Part shown: positions 20,531 through 30,905 of the stretch, one piece after another
Position numbering within the stretch: position 1 is the first letter of the stretch
Layout of the letters: the number at the start of each line of letters is the position of its first letter
Position numbers and translations under genes: made by a program
Notes under the pieces: model-generated
Told to the model about the DNA's origin: nothing
Databases searched by the model: none
The model's input: the letters and a program-made list of their open reading frames with translations, nothing else
DNA from: Clostridium sp. UBA4108
GTDB taxonomy: Bacteria > Bacillota > Clostridia > Clostridiales > Clostridiaceae
Length of the DNA: 64,000 nt
Direction of reading: 5' to 3'
Assembly (NCBI GenBank): GCA_002381695.1
Contig: DFXM01000020.1
Coordinates: forward strand, 335,885 to 399,884

Positions 20531-20627
20531 AATAATTTTTTTATTTTAGTATAAGGTCATAATATGGAATAATTCTAGGGTGGTAACTAATATCTTGAAA
20601 GAGTAAAATAGATATTGGAGGGTCACT

Positions 20628-21239
20628 ATGAAGAAGAAAATAGTATTAGGTTTTAGTATTATCTTAATTGTTATCGGAATGTTTTTAGTTGGATATTCAT
20701 TTAAAGGCAAAGGGGAAACCAATAAAGCACAGGCTATCTTATATGATAGGTTTATTGAGAAAAAACAAAGTGCTAGCAATAATAAAGTTGAAGATAAAGA
20801 TGAATTAAAAGATATACAAAAGAAACAAGATGAAATGGATTATTTAGATAAGGTAGATCCAATTGCTATAATAGAAATTCCTAAAATAGAGTTAAAGGCT
20901 GTTATAGCAGAAGGTATAGAAGATCATATATTAAAATATGCAGTAGGGCATTTTGAAAATACTGCAGTGCCAGGTGGCATTGGGAATTTTGCATTGGCAG
21001 GCCATAGAAATTATGAAACTGGTGAATTTTTTCTTAAGATTCACAAATTAATTGCAGGAAATGATATAATAATAACTACTCATGACAATAAATATGTATA
21101 TAAGGTAACTGAAACTTTTGTAGTAGGACCTGAAAATACTTATGTACTAAATGAAACTGTGAATGCCACTATAACTCTTGTTACCTGTACCACAGACGGT
21201 CAGGATAGATTAATAGTTAAGGGTGAATTAGTAAACTAG
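20628..21239 (+). CDS. srtD: Class D sortase
   Basis: A 203-residue membrane-anchored transpeptidase that attaches sorting-signal proteins to the cell wall. An N-terminal membrane helix (residues 5-24) leads through a charged linker to the sortase barrel (IAIIEIPKIELKAVIAEGI). Catalytic residues are His126 in LAGHRNY, Cys187 in TLVTCTTDG and Arg194 in QDRLIVKG; the TLVTC form and single N-terminal anchor indicate class D. The recognisable substrate in this window is the LPQTG adhesin at 42432-47201, 21 kb away. The adjacent nucleotidase has no sorting signal. ATG 20628 follows TTGGAGGGTCACT. It ends 15 nt before dnaE. Confidence 0.9.
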   Translation: MKKKIVLGFSIILIVIGMFLVGYSFKGKGETNKAQAILYDRFIEKKQSASNNKVEDKDELKDIQKKQDEMDYLDKVDPIAIIEIPKIELKAVIAEGIEDHILKYAVGHFENTAVPGGIGNFALAGHRNYETGEFFLKIHKLIAGNDIIITTHDNKYVYKVTETFVVGPENTYVLNETVNATITLVTCTTDGQDRLIVKGELVN

Positions 21240-21254
21240 GAGGTGATAAATGCC

Positions 21255-24200
21255 ATGAGAGATTTCGCACATCTACATGTGCATACGGAATATAGTTTAC
21301 TTGATGGATCAGGTAAAATATCAAAGCTTATAAAAAGAACTAAGGAACTGGGAATGAAAAGCATTGCCATTACTGATCATGGAGCTATGTATGGGGCAGT
21401 AGATTTTTATAATGAGGCAGTAAAAAATGGCATTAAACCTATAATAGGGTGTGAAATATATGTAGCTGGTAAATCAATGAGTATTAAGGAACCTAATAAG
21501 GAAAACGATACTTATCATTTAGTTCTTTTAGTAAAGAATGAAAAGGGTTATGAAAACTTAATGAAAATAGTATCAGCAGCATCTATTGAGGGATTTTACT
21601 ATAAGCCTAGAGTTGATCATGATTTTCTTAGAGCTCATAGTGAAGGTTTGATAGCTACCAGTGCTTGTCTAGGAGGAGAAGTACAAAAGTGGTTTTTAAG
21701 AGGGAATAAGGAAAAAGCAAAGGAATGTGCATTAAGATATAAGGATATATTCGGAGAAGATTTTTACTTAGAGTTACAATACCATAATGTAGATGAACAG
21801 CTCAGAGTAAATGAAAAAGTTATAGAACTATCAAAGGAATGTGATATTCCATTGATATGTACCAACGATGTTCATTATATTGCTCAAGAAGAAAGTAAAT
21901 CTCATGAAATTCTTCTTTGTATCCAGACAGGAAAAACCATGGAAGATGAGAGTAGAATGAAATATCCATCAAATGAGTTCTACTTAAAATCTCCAGAGGA
22001 AATGGAGAAGATTTTCTCATATATTCCAGAGGCCATGGATAATACAGTGAAAATTGCAGAGAAATGCAATTTTAATTATGAGTTCCATGTATCTAAATTA
22101 CCCAAATTTTCATTGGCTGAGGGGGTAGAACCATTTACATATTTAAGAGAAACTTGCTATAAGGGATTATTTGAAAGATATAAAATCTTTGATGAGCTAA
22201 AAGTTAATTTTAATGAAGAGCTATTGCTAAGCATTAGGAATTCTAATGAGGAAGCTAAGGAACTTTGTGATAGATTAGATTATGAATTAAATATAATTAA
22301 TCAGATGGGATATGTAGATTATTTTTTAATTGTGTGGGATTTTATAAGATATGCAAATGAAAACGGTATTCCTACAGGACCTGGAAGAGGTTCGGCAGCT
22401 GGGTCATTAGTTGCATATACACTAGGAATAACTAAAATAGATCCTATAAAATATAGCTTACTTTTTGAAAGATTCTTAAATCCAGAGAGAGTTTCTATGC
22501 CTGATATAGATTCGGATTTCTGTTATGAAAGAAGACAAGAGGTAATCGATTATGTTGTGGATAAGTATGGAGCGACAAATGTATCTCAGATAATAACTTT
22601 TGGAACTATGGCTCCGAGAGCTTGCATAAGAGATGTGGGAAGAGCTATGAATTATTCTTATGCAGAAGTTGATAAAATAGCAAAGATGATTCCTACAGTA
22701 TTAAATATAACCATAGATAAAGCATTAGAAATGAATAGTGAATTAATGGAAACCTATGATACTGATGAGAGAGTAAGGGAACTTATAGATGTAGCAAAGG
22801 ATTTAGAAGGACTTCCAAGACACTCTTCAACTCATGCGGCAGGAGTGGTTATAGCGTCCAATCCACTAGTAAATTATGTACCCCTTCAAAAAAATGAAGA
22901 TATGATAGTAACTCAATTTACTATGGGAACATTAGAAGAGTTAGGTCTCCTAAAGATGGATTTCTTAGGACTTAGAACGCTAACTGTTATGGAGGATGCT
23001 GTTAGAAATATAAAAGAAAATAGAGGAATAGATGTTAATCTTGATGACCTTGGCTTTGGTGATCCAAAAGTCTATAAGATGATTGGAGAAGGAAAAACTG
23101 TGGGAGTATTCCAGCTGGAATCTGCAGGAATGACTTCCTTCATGAAGGAGCTAAAACCAGACTGCTTAGAAGACATCATAGCGGGTATAAGTCTTTATAG
23201 ACCAGGTCCTATGGCGGAAATACCAAGATATATAGATGGCAAAAAAAATCCGGATAAAGTTCAATATGTAACTCCACAGTTAGAGGAAATTTTAGATGTT
23301 ACCTATGGAGTTATGGTGTATCAAGAGCAGGTTATGGAGATAGTTAGGGAACTAGGAGGATATTCATTAGGAAGAAGTGACCTAGTTAGAAGAGCTATGT
23401 CTAAGAAGAAGCATAAGGTAATGGAAGAGGAACGAAAAAACTTCATTCATGGAATAGTAAATGCCAAAGGGGAAGTTGAAGTTCCGGGATGTGTTAGGAA
23501 TGGAATTACTGAAGAGGCTGCAGATAAGATATTTGACCAGATGATGGACTTTGCTTCTTATGCATTTAATAAGAGTCATGCAGCAGCTTATGCTGTAGTT
23601 GGATATCAGACTGCGTATTTAATGTATTACTACCCAGGGGAATATATAGCAGCTATGCTGAATAGCATAATGGGAAGTAATGAAAAAGTGGCCTTCTATA
23701 TAAGATTTGCAGAGGAACTTGGTATTCAGGTTCTACCTCCAGATATAAATGAAAGTTGCACTAAATTTACAGTAAAAGATAATACCATAAGATTTGGGCT
23801 TTCAGCTATAAAAAATGTAGGTGCAAATGTAATAGATTCTATAGTTGAGAGAAGAGAGGAAAAGGGAAGGTTTAAAGATTTTAATGACTTCTGCAACAAA
23901 ATAGATAGTTCTGCAGTAAATAAAAGAGCTGTAGAAGGTCTTATAAAAGTTGGAGCCTTTGACTCCTTTAAGGTATATAGATCAAGAATTATGGCTATTT
24001 TTGAGAAAGTTCTTGATGGGATAAATAATGAGAGAAAGAGAAATGTACCAGGGCAAATGAGTTTGTTTAATGCTCTGGAGGAAGAGGATACGACTATCTT
24101 CAAGATACAATATCCTAATATAGAAGAGTTTAATAAGAAATATATATTGGCAATGGAAAAAGAAATGACAGGTATATATTTATCAGGGCACCCTCTTGAT

Positions 24201-24797
24201 GATTATGAGAAAACTTTAAAGATGCTAACTAGTCATAAAACATCGGACCTAGTTATAGAAAGCACTTTAGAGGAAGGCGATATAGAAACAGATAATTATA
24301 AGGTACAGGATAGACAAAAGGTTATAGTGGGAGGAATATTTGGGACAGTATCTAAAAAAATTACACGAAATAACCAAATGATGGCTTTTGCGAATTTAGA
24401 GGATCTATTTGGAAATGTTGAAGTGGTAATATTCCCTAAAACTTTTAATCAATATAGAAATCTTATTGAAGAAGATCAACTAGTTATAGTAGAAGGAAGA
24501 GTAGCCTTAGAAGAGGGAGAACAAAGTAAAATACTCTGTGAAAAGATATCTCCATTAGTTAATGTTTCTAAAGATAAGATATATGTGCTAGTGCCCAATG
24601 AGACAACATTAAATTCAGCTATGAAGAATATAAGAAATGAGTTTAAGGATAATTTTGGAACTACACCTGTATATCTATGCACTGCTAATGATAGAAAGAG
24701 TTATTTAGTAAATAAAAATAACTGGTTAAACAATAATTATGATACAATTTCTCATCTTAAAAACATGTTTGGGGAGGAAAATGTAAAGATAGTATAG
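21255..24797 (+). CDS. dnaE: DNA polymerase III alpha subunit (DnaE)
   Basis: A 1180-residue replicative C-family DNA polymerase. It starts with the PHP domain (HLHVHTEYSLLDG, SIAITDHGAMYG). The palm carries the catalytic Asp pair in MPDIDSDFCYERR (Asp417 and Asp419), after GIPTGPGRGSAAGSLVAY. The fingers and beta-binding region follow, and the C-terminus has an OB-fold (VIVGGIFGTVSKKITRNNQMMAFANLEDLFGNVEVVIF). In Firmicutes with PolC this form acts mainly in lagging-strand priming extension. I prefer ATG 21255, 8 nt after AGGAGGTGA, over the in-frame GTG at 21243, which lies inside the ribosome site. It follows srtD by 15 nt. Confidence 0.97.
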   Translation: MRDFAHLHVHTEYSLLDGSGKISKLIKRTKELGMKSIAITDHGAMYGAVDFYNEAVKNGIKPIIGCEIYVAGKSMSIKEPNKENDTYHLVLLVKNEKGYENLMKIVSAASIEGFYYKPRVDHDFLRAHSEGLIATSACLGGEVQKWFLRGNKEKAKECALRYKDIFGEDFYLELQYHNVDEQLRVNEKVIELSKECDIPLICTNDVHYIAQEESKSHEILLCIQTGKTMEDESRMKYPSNEFYLKSPEEMEKIFSYIPEAMDNTVKIAEKCNFNYEFHVSKLPKFSLAEGVEPFTYLRETCYKGLFERYKIFDELKVNFNEELLLSIRNSNEEAKELCDRLDYELNIINQMGYVDYFLIVWDFIRYANENGIPTGPGRGSAAGSLVAYTLGITKIDPIKYSLLFERFLNPERVSMPDIDSDFCYERRQEVIDYVVDKYGATNVSQIITFGTMAPRACIRDVGRAMNYSYAEVDKIAKMIPTVLNITIDKALEMNSELMETYDTDERVRELIDVAKDLEGLPRHSSTHAAGVVIASNPLVNYVPLQKNEDMIVTQFTMGTLEELGLLKMDFLGLRTLTVMEDAVRNIKENRGIDVNLDDLGFGDPKVYKMIGEGKTVGVFQLESAGMTSFMKELKPDCLEDIIAGISLYRPGPMAEIPRYIDGKKNPDKVQYVTPQLEEILDVTYGVMVYQEQVMEIVRELGGYSLGRSDLVRRAMSKKKHKVMEEERKNFIHGIVNAKGEVEVPGCVRNGITEEAADKIFDQMMDFASYAFNKSHAAAYAVVGYQTAYLMYYYPGEYIAAMLNSIMGSNEKVAFYIRFAEELGIQVLPPDINESCTKFTVKDNTIRFGLSAIKNVGANVIDSIVERREEKGRFKDFNDFCNKIDSSAVNKRAVEGLIKVGAFDSFKVYRSRIMAIFEKVLDGINNERKRNVPGQMSLFNALEEEDTTIFKIQYPNIEEFNKKYILAMEKEMTGIYLSGHPLDDYEKTLKMLTSHKTSDLVIESTLEEGDIETDNYKVQDRQKVIVGGIFGTVSKKITRNNQMMAFANLEDLFGNVEVVIFPKTFNQYRNLIEEDQLVIVEGRVALEEGEQSKILCEKISPLVNVSKDKIYVLVPNETTLNSAMKNIRNEFKDNFGTTPVYLCTANDRKSYLVNKNNWLNNNYDTISHLKNMFGEENVKIV

Positions 24798-24812
24798 AGT
24801 TTTTATAATGCA

Positions 24813-24858
24813 ATGAAAATTGTTTATTTGGCGCGATTTAAAATCGTGCCATTTTCAT
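24813..24858 (+). terminator. Intrinsic terminator after dnaE
   Basis: GGCGCGAT (24830-24837) pairs with ATCGTGCC (24843-24850), followed by ATTTT. Outer arms ATGAAAAT (24813-24820) and ATTTTCAT (24851-24858) are also perfectly complementary, giving a two-tier stem. Confidence 0.75.
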
Positions 24859-24915
24859 ACATATATAAAATTAAAAAGGTTAATAGATTTTAAATTTAAG
24901 AATATTAAAAAAATA

Positions 24916-24944
24916 TTGACAGTATAAGTAAAGTATAATAAAAT
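24916..24944 (+). promoter_or_regulatory. Sigma-A-type promoter of the T-box-lysS transcript
   Basis: TTGACA at 24916-24921 and TAAAAT at 24939-24944 are separated by exactly 17 nt. The predicted start near 24951 falls 8 nt before the first paired base of T-box stem I. Confidence 0.75.
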
Positions 24945-24950
24945 GATTTT

Positions 24951-25313
24951 AAATAAACGACTATGAAGAGATGAGTAAATGGATCAATTTTTTTCACAGA
25001 GAGCTTCTGTTGGTGAGAGGAAGTAGAAAACGTCTATTGAAAAAAGCCTCTGAGTCTTACATTGAACCTAGCAAATAGGGGATGATGTAACGAGAGCTCC
25101 CGTTAAAGAGCTAGAGTATAATCTTTTAACTGACACTTCAAATTTGAATTTGGAGAGTAGAAGGATACTCCTTAGAGAAAAAAAGGAGTTTCATTAGCTA
25201 AAAGCCGTACTTGAAAAGGTTAATGCGGTGACGTATTAATGAACTGGGGTGGTACCACGAAGTAATTATCTCTCGTCCCCAAGACTAACGTCTTGGAGGT
25301 GAGAGTTTTTTTT
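24951..25313 (+). promoter_or_regulatory. T-box riboswitch with lysine (AAA) specifier
   Basis: A tRNA-sensing leader upstream of lysS. Stem I is recognisable: GACT/AGTC (24959-24962 with 25053-25056) and AGAG/CTCT (24967-24970 with 25048-25051), then loop E AGTA (24974-24977) opposite GAA (25039-25041), then the 7-bp helix AATGGAT/GTCTATT. The apical AGAGAGC and TTGGTGAGA motifs lie at about 25000-25018. Following the GAA-N-NNN pattern of other T-boxes, the specifier is AAA at 25043-25045 (Lys). The 14-nt T-box TGGGGTGGTACCACG lies at about 25244-25258; its TGGT can pair with an ACCA tRNA end. The terminator is listed separately. Readthrough is expected when uncharged tRNA-Lys accumulates. 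Confidence 0.92.
25270..25313 (+). terminator. T-box leader terminator
   Basis: CTCTCGTCCCCAAGAC pairs with GTCTTGGAGGTGAGAG (loop TAAC), followed by eight Ts at 25306-25313. The 5' arm also contains the CGTCCCC that would pair with the T-box GGGGTGG in the antiterminator, so the two structures exclude each other. Confidence 0.9.
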
Positions 25314-25331
25314 GTTGTTGAAGGTTAAAAA

Positions 25332-25365
25332 ATTCCTGTAATCATAAATGTGATATCACAGGAAT
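25332..25365 (+). other. Hairpin between the T-box terminator and lysS
   Basis: ATTCCTGTAAT and ATCACAGGAAT are complementary with one mismatch. No T-run follows, so it is probably a structured 5' UTR or mRNA-stabilising stem ending about 26 nt before the lysS ribosome site. Confidence 0.5.
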
Positions 25366-25406
25366 ATATAAAAATTAATTGTTCAAAATGAAAGGTGGTA
25401 TTATCA

Positions 25407-26927
25407 ATGTATAGTAATTATACAGATTTAAACAATTTATGTGAAATAATGCAAGATGCTAATGAGTTTATGGTGGAAAGAGTAAAAAAAATAACTCAGC
25501 TTAAAGACAGAGGAATTAATCCGTACCCATATTCTTTTAATCCAAATTCAAATTCTAAATATATATTAGAAAACTTTGATTTTATAAACAATGAACAGGA
25601 ATTTATCTTAGCTGGCAGAGTTATGCTTTTAAGAAGAATGGGAAAAGCTACATTTTTAAATATTAGAGATCAGCATGGAACAATTCAAGTTTATATTAAT
25701 AAAGGAGTAATAGGAGAAGAAGAATATAGTTTAATTAAACTAATAGATACCGGAGATATTATAGGAGTACGAGGTAATGTATTTAGGACTAAAACTGAAG
25801 AGATAACAATAGAAGCAAAAAAAATTACAATGCTTTCTAAATCTATAAGGCCACTACCAGAAAAATATCATGGTATTCAAGATGCTGATTTAAGACAGAG
25901 ACATCGTTCATTGGATATGATAATGAATGAAGATGTAAAACAAAGATTTATAAATCGTTCAAAGGCTATGTATGCCATAAGAGAATTTATGGACCAAAAA
26001 GATTTTATGGAGATGGAAACACCTATATTAGATACAAAGTATGGTGGAGGAGAAGCAAAACCCTTTGTAACTAATGTAAATGCTTTAAACTGTGAAGTAT
26101 TTATGAATGTGTCTCCAGAATTATATTTAAAAAGGCTTATGGTAGGTGGAATTGATAGAGTTTACACAATGGTAAGAGCTTTTAGAAACGAAGGTATAGA
26201 TAGAACTCATTATCCTGAGTTTACGCTATTTGAATGCTATATGGCCTATGCCGACTATGATGATATGATGAGGCTTATGGAGCAGTTATATGAATATGTA
26301 TTTTTAAAAGTAAAAGGAACAACTAAATCCACCTATGATGGTGTAGAGATTGATTTTAAAGCTCCATGGAAAAGAGAAACTATGTGTAACCTTGTAAAAA
26401 AATATACAGGTATAGATGTAGAGATGCTTATAAAAGAAGATATAGTGAATTTAATAAAAGAAAAAGGACTTTTATCAGAAGAGCAAGAAGAGGGATTAAA
26501 TTTGGAGGAGGCTCCAAAAGGGGATTTGATTTTAACCTTATTTGAAGCTTATTGTGAGGAACATTTGATAGAACCTACTTTTGTAATTGATTTTCCACTA
26601 GATTCTTCTCCGCTATGTAAGGTCCATAGATTTAATTCAGAGTTAATTGAAAGGTTTGAACCTTATGCTTTTGGAGTAGAACTTGGAAATGCATATTCTG
26701 AGCTTAATGATCCATTAAGACAAAGAGTATTACTTTATGATCAAGCAAATAAATTAAGAGCAGGTCTTGAAACAGCAAGTCCAATGGATGAAGAATTTGC
26801 AGTGGCTATAGATACTGCAATGCCACCTGCAGGAGGACTAGGTATAGGGATAGATAGAATGATGATGTTCTTAACAGACTCAACATCTATAAGGGATGTA
26901 ATAGCATTCCCATTGATAAAAAGATAA
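25407..26927 (+). CDS. lysS: Lysyl-tRNA synthetase, class II
   Basis: A 506-residue class II LysRS that charges tRNA-Lys. The N-terminal OB-fold anticodon domain is seen (ITQLKDRGINPYPYSF, then GRVMLLRRMGKATFLNIRDQHGTIQVY), followed by class II motif 1, motif 2 (YTMVRAFRNEGIDRTHYPEFTLFECY) and motif 3 (GGLGIGIDRMMMFLTDSTSIRDVIAFP). Core residues are intact, but several positions differ from the common clostridial form (VFMNVSPELYL, IDRTHYPEF), so it may be a second, divergent LysRS. ATG 25407 is chosen because AAAGGTGG lies 8 nt upstream; the GTG at 25395 is inside that site. The T-box leader controls it. It sits between dnaE and pfkA, which are often adjacent in clostridia. Confidence 0.94.
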   Translation: MYSNYTDLNNLCEIMQDANEFMVERVKKITQLKDRGINPYPYSFNPNSNSKYILENFDFINNEQEFILAGRVMLLRRMGKATFLNIRDQHGTIQVYINKGVIGEEEYSLIKLIDTGDIIGVRGNVFRTKTEEITIEAKKITMLSKSIRPLPEKYHGIQDADLRQRHRSLDMIMNEDVKQRFINRSKAMYAIREFMDQKDFMEMETPILDTKYGGGEAKPFVTNVNALNCEVFMNVSPELYLKRLMVGGIDRVYTMVRAFRNEGIDRTHYPEFTLFECYMAYADYDDMMRLMEQLYEYVFLKVKGTTKSTYDGVEIDFKAPWKRETMCNLVKKYTGIDVEMLIKEDIVNLIKEKGLLSEEQEEGLNLEEAPKGDLILTLFEAYCEEHLIEPTFVIDFPLDSSPLCKVHRFNSELIERFEPYAFGVELGNAYSELNDPLRQRVLLYDQANKLRAGLETASPMDEEFAVAIDTAMPPAGGLGIGIDRMMMFLTDSTSIRDVIAFPLIKR

Positions 26928-26961
26928 GCATCAAAGGATTGGATAGGATAAGTCTAAAAGG

Positions 26962-26997
26962 CACTAATCTTTGTTAATAAAAGATTAGTGTTTTTTT
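26962..26997 (+). terminator. Intrinsic terminator after lysS
   Basis: CACTAATCTT (26962-26971) pairs perfectly with AAGATTAGTG (26981-26990), followed by seven Ts. Confidence 0.92.
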
Positions 26998-27154
26998 ATA
27001 AAGTTACGAGAATGCAATTCATATAAATATATATTTTTTTACCACTTATAAGATTTATGAAAAAGTAAGATAATATATGATAATACACTATTTGAAATGA
27101 TAACGTGTACATTTTTAAATTTAGATTAATATGGTTAAAATCTTGAAAATTTCA

Positions 27155-27183
27155 TTGATAATAGTGGAGTTAAATATTAGAAT
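27155..27183 (+). promoter_or_regulatory. Likely promoter of pfkA-pyk
   Basis: TTGATA (27155-27160) and TAGAAT (27178-27183) have 17-nt spacing, about 36 nt before the pfkA start codon. One mismatch lies in each hexamer. Confidence 0.55.
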
Positions 27184-27218
27184 TAATATATATTGTAATG
27201 AGTTTAGGGGGTAATCAC

Positions 27219-28178
27219 ATGAAAAGAATTGCTGTACTAACTAGTGGTGGTGATTCACCAGCAATGAATGCGGCTATAAGAGCCGTAGTCCGAATGGGTA
27301 AAGAAAAAGGGTTAAGGGTATACGGAGTTCATAGAGGGTATAATGGTCTCATTAATGGAGAGATGTATGAGATGGAAAAAAGTTCTGTATCAGATATTAT
27401 CCAAAGAGGAGGAACCATATTAAGAACTGCTAGAAGTGAGGAATTTAAGACCTTAGAGGGAAGACAAAAGGCCTTAAATGTAATAAAAGTATTAAAGATA
27501 GATGGGGTAGTTGTAATTGGAGGAGATGGTTCCTTTAGAGGAGCTGATCTTTTAAGTGACTTAGGAGTTCCTACTGCATGTATACCAGGAACCATAGATA
27601 ATGATTTAGCTTATACTGATTACACTGTAGGATTTGATACAGCATTAAATACGGCATTAGATGCAGTTAATAAAATAAGAGATACATCTAGTTCTCATGA
27701 AAGAGTAAGTGTTATTGAAGTAATGGGAAGGAACTGTGGAGATTTAGCACTATTTGTAGGGATTGCAGGTGGAGCTGAAAATGTAATTGTGCCTGAGAAA
27801 GCTTTTACTATTGACGATATATGCGAAAATATTTTCAAGGGGAAAAGAAATGGAAAGCTTCATAATATTATAATTTTAGCAGAAGGAGTAGGGGGAGCTC
27901 AAAATTTGGCTAAAAAGATACAAGAGATTACCAGTATTGAAACGAGAGCAACAGTGCTTGGGTATATTCAAAGGGGTGGAATACCAAGTGCTTTTGATAG
28001 AATATTAGCATCTAGAATGGGTGCCAAGGCAGTAGAAGTGTTACTAGAAGGTAAATCAGCAAGGGTAATAGGAACTAAAAAAGGTGAGATTATAGACATG
28101 GATATAAAAGAAGCTCTTGCAATGGAAAAGCAATTTAATGAAGAGTTATATAATATATCTATAGCTCTTTCTAACTAG
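27219..28178 (+). CDS. pfkA: ATP-dependent 6-phosphofructokinase
   Basis: PfkA phosphorylates fructose 6-phosphate at the committed step of glycolysis. The 319-residue length is canonical. Motifs are [17 protein letters not shown] (ATP site, Gly-Gly-Asp), [32 protein letters not shown] (catalytic Asp of the TIDND block), [11 protein letters not shown] and [14 protein letters not shown]. The Gly after the GGD pair of the N-terminal motif fits an ATP-dependent rather than PPi-dependent enzyme. ATG 27219 follows AGGGGG at 7-nt spacing; the in-frame ATG at 27198 lacks such a site. It ends 10 nt before pyk, forming the usual glycolytic pair. Confidence 0.97.
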   Translation: MKRIAVLTSGGDSPAMNAAIRAVVRMGKEKGLRVYGVHRGYNGLINGEMYEMEKSSVSDIIQRGGTILRTARSEEFKTLEGRQKALNVIKVLKIDGVVVIGGDGSFRGADLLSDLGVPTACIPGTIDNDLAYTDYTVGFDTALNTALDAVNKIRDTSSSHERVSVIEVMGRNCGDLALFVGIAGGAENVIVPEKAFTIDDICENIFKGKRNGKLHNIIILAEGVGGAQNLAKKIQEITSIETRATVLGYIQRGGIPSAFDRILASRMGAKAVEVLLEGKSARVIGTKKGEIIDMDIKEALAMEKQFNEELYNISIALSN

Positions 28179-28188
28179 GAGGATATAA

Positions 28189-29949
<1,761 letters not shown>

Positions 29950-30040
29950 AAAAAGAATAAACATTGGTTAAATATGTATAATATTATGGTTTGTGGACAA
30001 AAATTATAATATACACATTTAAGGCAACTGATTTGTTGTT

Positions 30041-30066
30041 GGCACCCAATTTGGGTGTCTTTTTTT
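30041..30066 (+). terminator. Intrinsic terminator after pyk
   Basis: GGCACCCA (30041-30048) pairs with TGGGTGTC (30052-30059) around an ATT loop, followed by seven Ts at 30060-30066. Confidence 0.9.
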
Positions 30067-30204
30067 ATATGGTTGTATTTTGATATATTATTAATAATTG
30101 ACTGCAGTATTATTTAGAATTTTATAGAAGTATAAGAATTTATATAGTATAAAAAACTTAAATATCCATAAAATATGACTATAACTTTGAAAGGAGTTTA
30201 AGTC

Positions 30205-30564
30205 ATGAATGGACCATTAACTTGTAATGCAGAAAATTGCGTTCACAATATATCAGGATTATGCTCTGCAAAAAATATTCACATCAATGGGGCGAGTGCA
30301 CACTCCTCGGAGTATACTAATTGCTATACATTTGCCCAGAGAGGCTTTAAAAATGCATTTACAAACATGTTTAACATGAATGTAGGTGGAGAGATAAAGC
30401 AACTATTTAATAGTTCAAGTATAGAGATGAAACCAGTGATTAGTTGTGATGCAGTAAATTGTATACATAACATGAATAGAATATGTGAAGCTTCCTACGT
30501 ACAGATACATGGATTAGAAGCATTAAATAGTGTCTCAACAGAATGTCAGAGCTTTCAAGAATAA
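30205..30564 (+). CDS. Small Cys-rich protein with two DUF1540 domains
   Basis: A 119-residue soluble protein composed of two DUF1540 units (residues 4-45 and 74-117). Each keeps the pattern C-x4-C-x-H-N-x5-C-x-A-x2-I-x-I-x-G...S-x2-T-x-C-x-(T/S)-F, seen as LTCNAENCVHNISGLCSAKNI and ISCDAVNCIHNMNRICEASYV. The four Cys and one His per unit suggest metal binding. The function is unknown; DUF1540 proteins are frequent in spore-forming Firmicutes. The linker between units (residues 47-72) is Asn/Phe/Met-rich. ATG 30205 follows GAAAGGAG. It appears monocistronic. Confidence 0.85.
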   Translation: MNGPLTCNAENCVHNISGLCSAKNIHINGASAHSSEYTNCYTFAQRGFKNAFTNMFNMNVGGEIKQLFNSSSIEMKPVISCDAVNCIHNMNRICEASYVQIHGLEALNSVSTECQSFQE

Positions 30565-30905
30565 AAATTTTTTTAAAAGCTATACTTTACTTAATAATTT
30601 AGGATAAGACAAATAGAATCTTAAGTTATTATAAGGAAAGTCCTCCGAAAGCAAGTTTAAACGACCCTTTAAATTTAAAGATTTAATTTTGACCTCAGGC
30701 AAAACTTGCTGAGGTTTTTTTATTGTACTCCAAAGATTGAAGGTTAAAATTATAATTTCAAAGAATATTTATATTATTTTTTGTTTTTAATGTACTAAAT
30801 GAAAAGTTTCGCAATTTATTTGACTTTCTGTTAAAATGGATATACGAAAGGCTAGGATAAATAAGAGTATAGTTTCTTATATGCCTAAAATGAGAAGGTG
30901 ATACA
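30565..30905. other. Intergenic stretch with attenuator-like region (341 nt)
   Basis: No open frame is supported. The stretch contains the competing hairpins at 30634-30720 (separate entry). A TTGACT near 30819 with a weak TATACG 15 nt downstream may be a promoter for the methyltransferase gene. Confidence 0.5.
30634..30720 (+). promoter_or_regulatory. Possible transcription attenuator (mutually exclusive hairpins)
   Basis: A terminator is seen: CCTCA-GGCAA (30693-30702) pairs with TTGC-TGAGG (30706-30714), followed by TTTTTTT. Upstream, AGCAAGTTT (30650-30658) is a perfect 9-nt complement of AAACTTGCT (30702-30710), and CCTC (30642-30645) can also pair with GAGG (30711-30714), so an alternative hairpin would destroy the terminator. 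A small AGGA/TCCT stem (30634-30644) could in turn sequester the upstream strand. It matches no riboswitch class I recognise. It could merely be the terminator of the DUF1540 gene. Confidence 0.45.

Noticed and set aside
25057..25080. Alternative T-box specifier reading (CTA, Leu) using the second GAA at 25063
   Set aside because: That register gives poor lower-helix pairing. The GAA at 25039 gives GACT/AGTC, AGAG/CTCT and a 7-bp upper helix, and yields AAA, which agrees with the downstream lysS.
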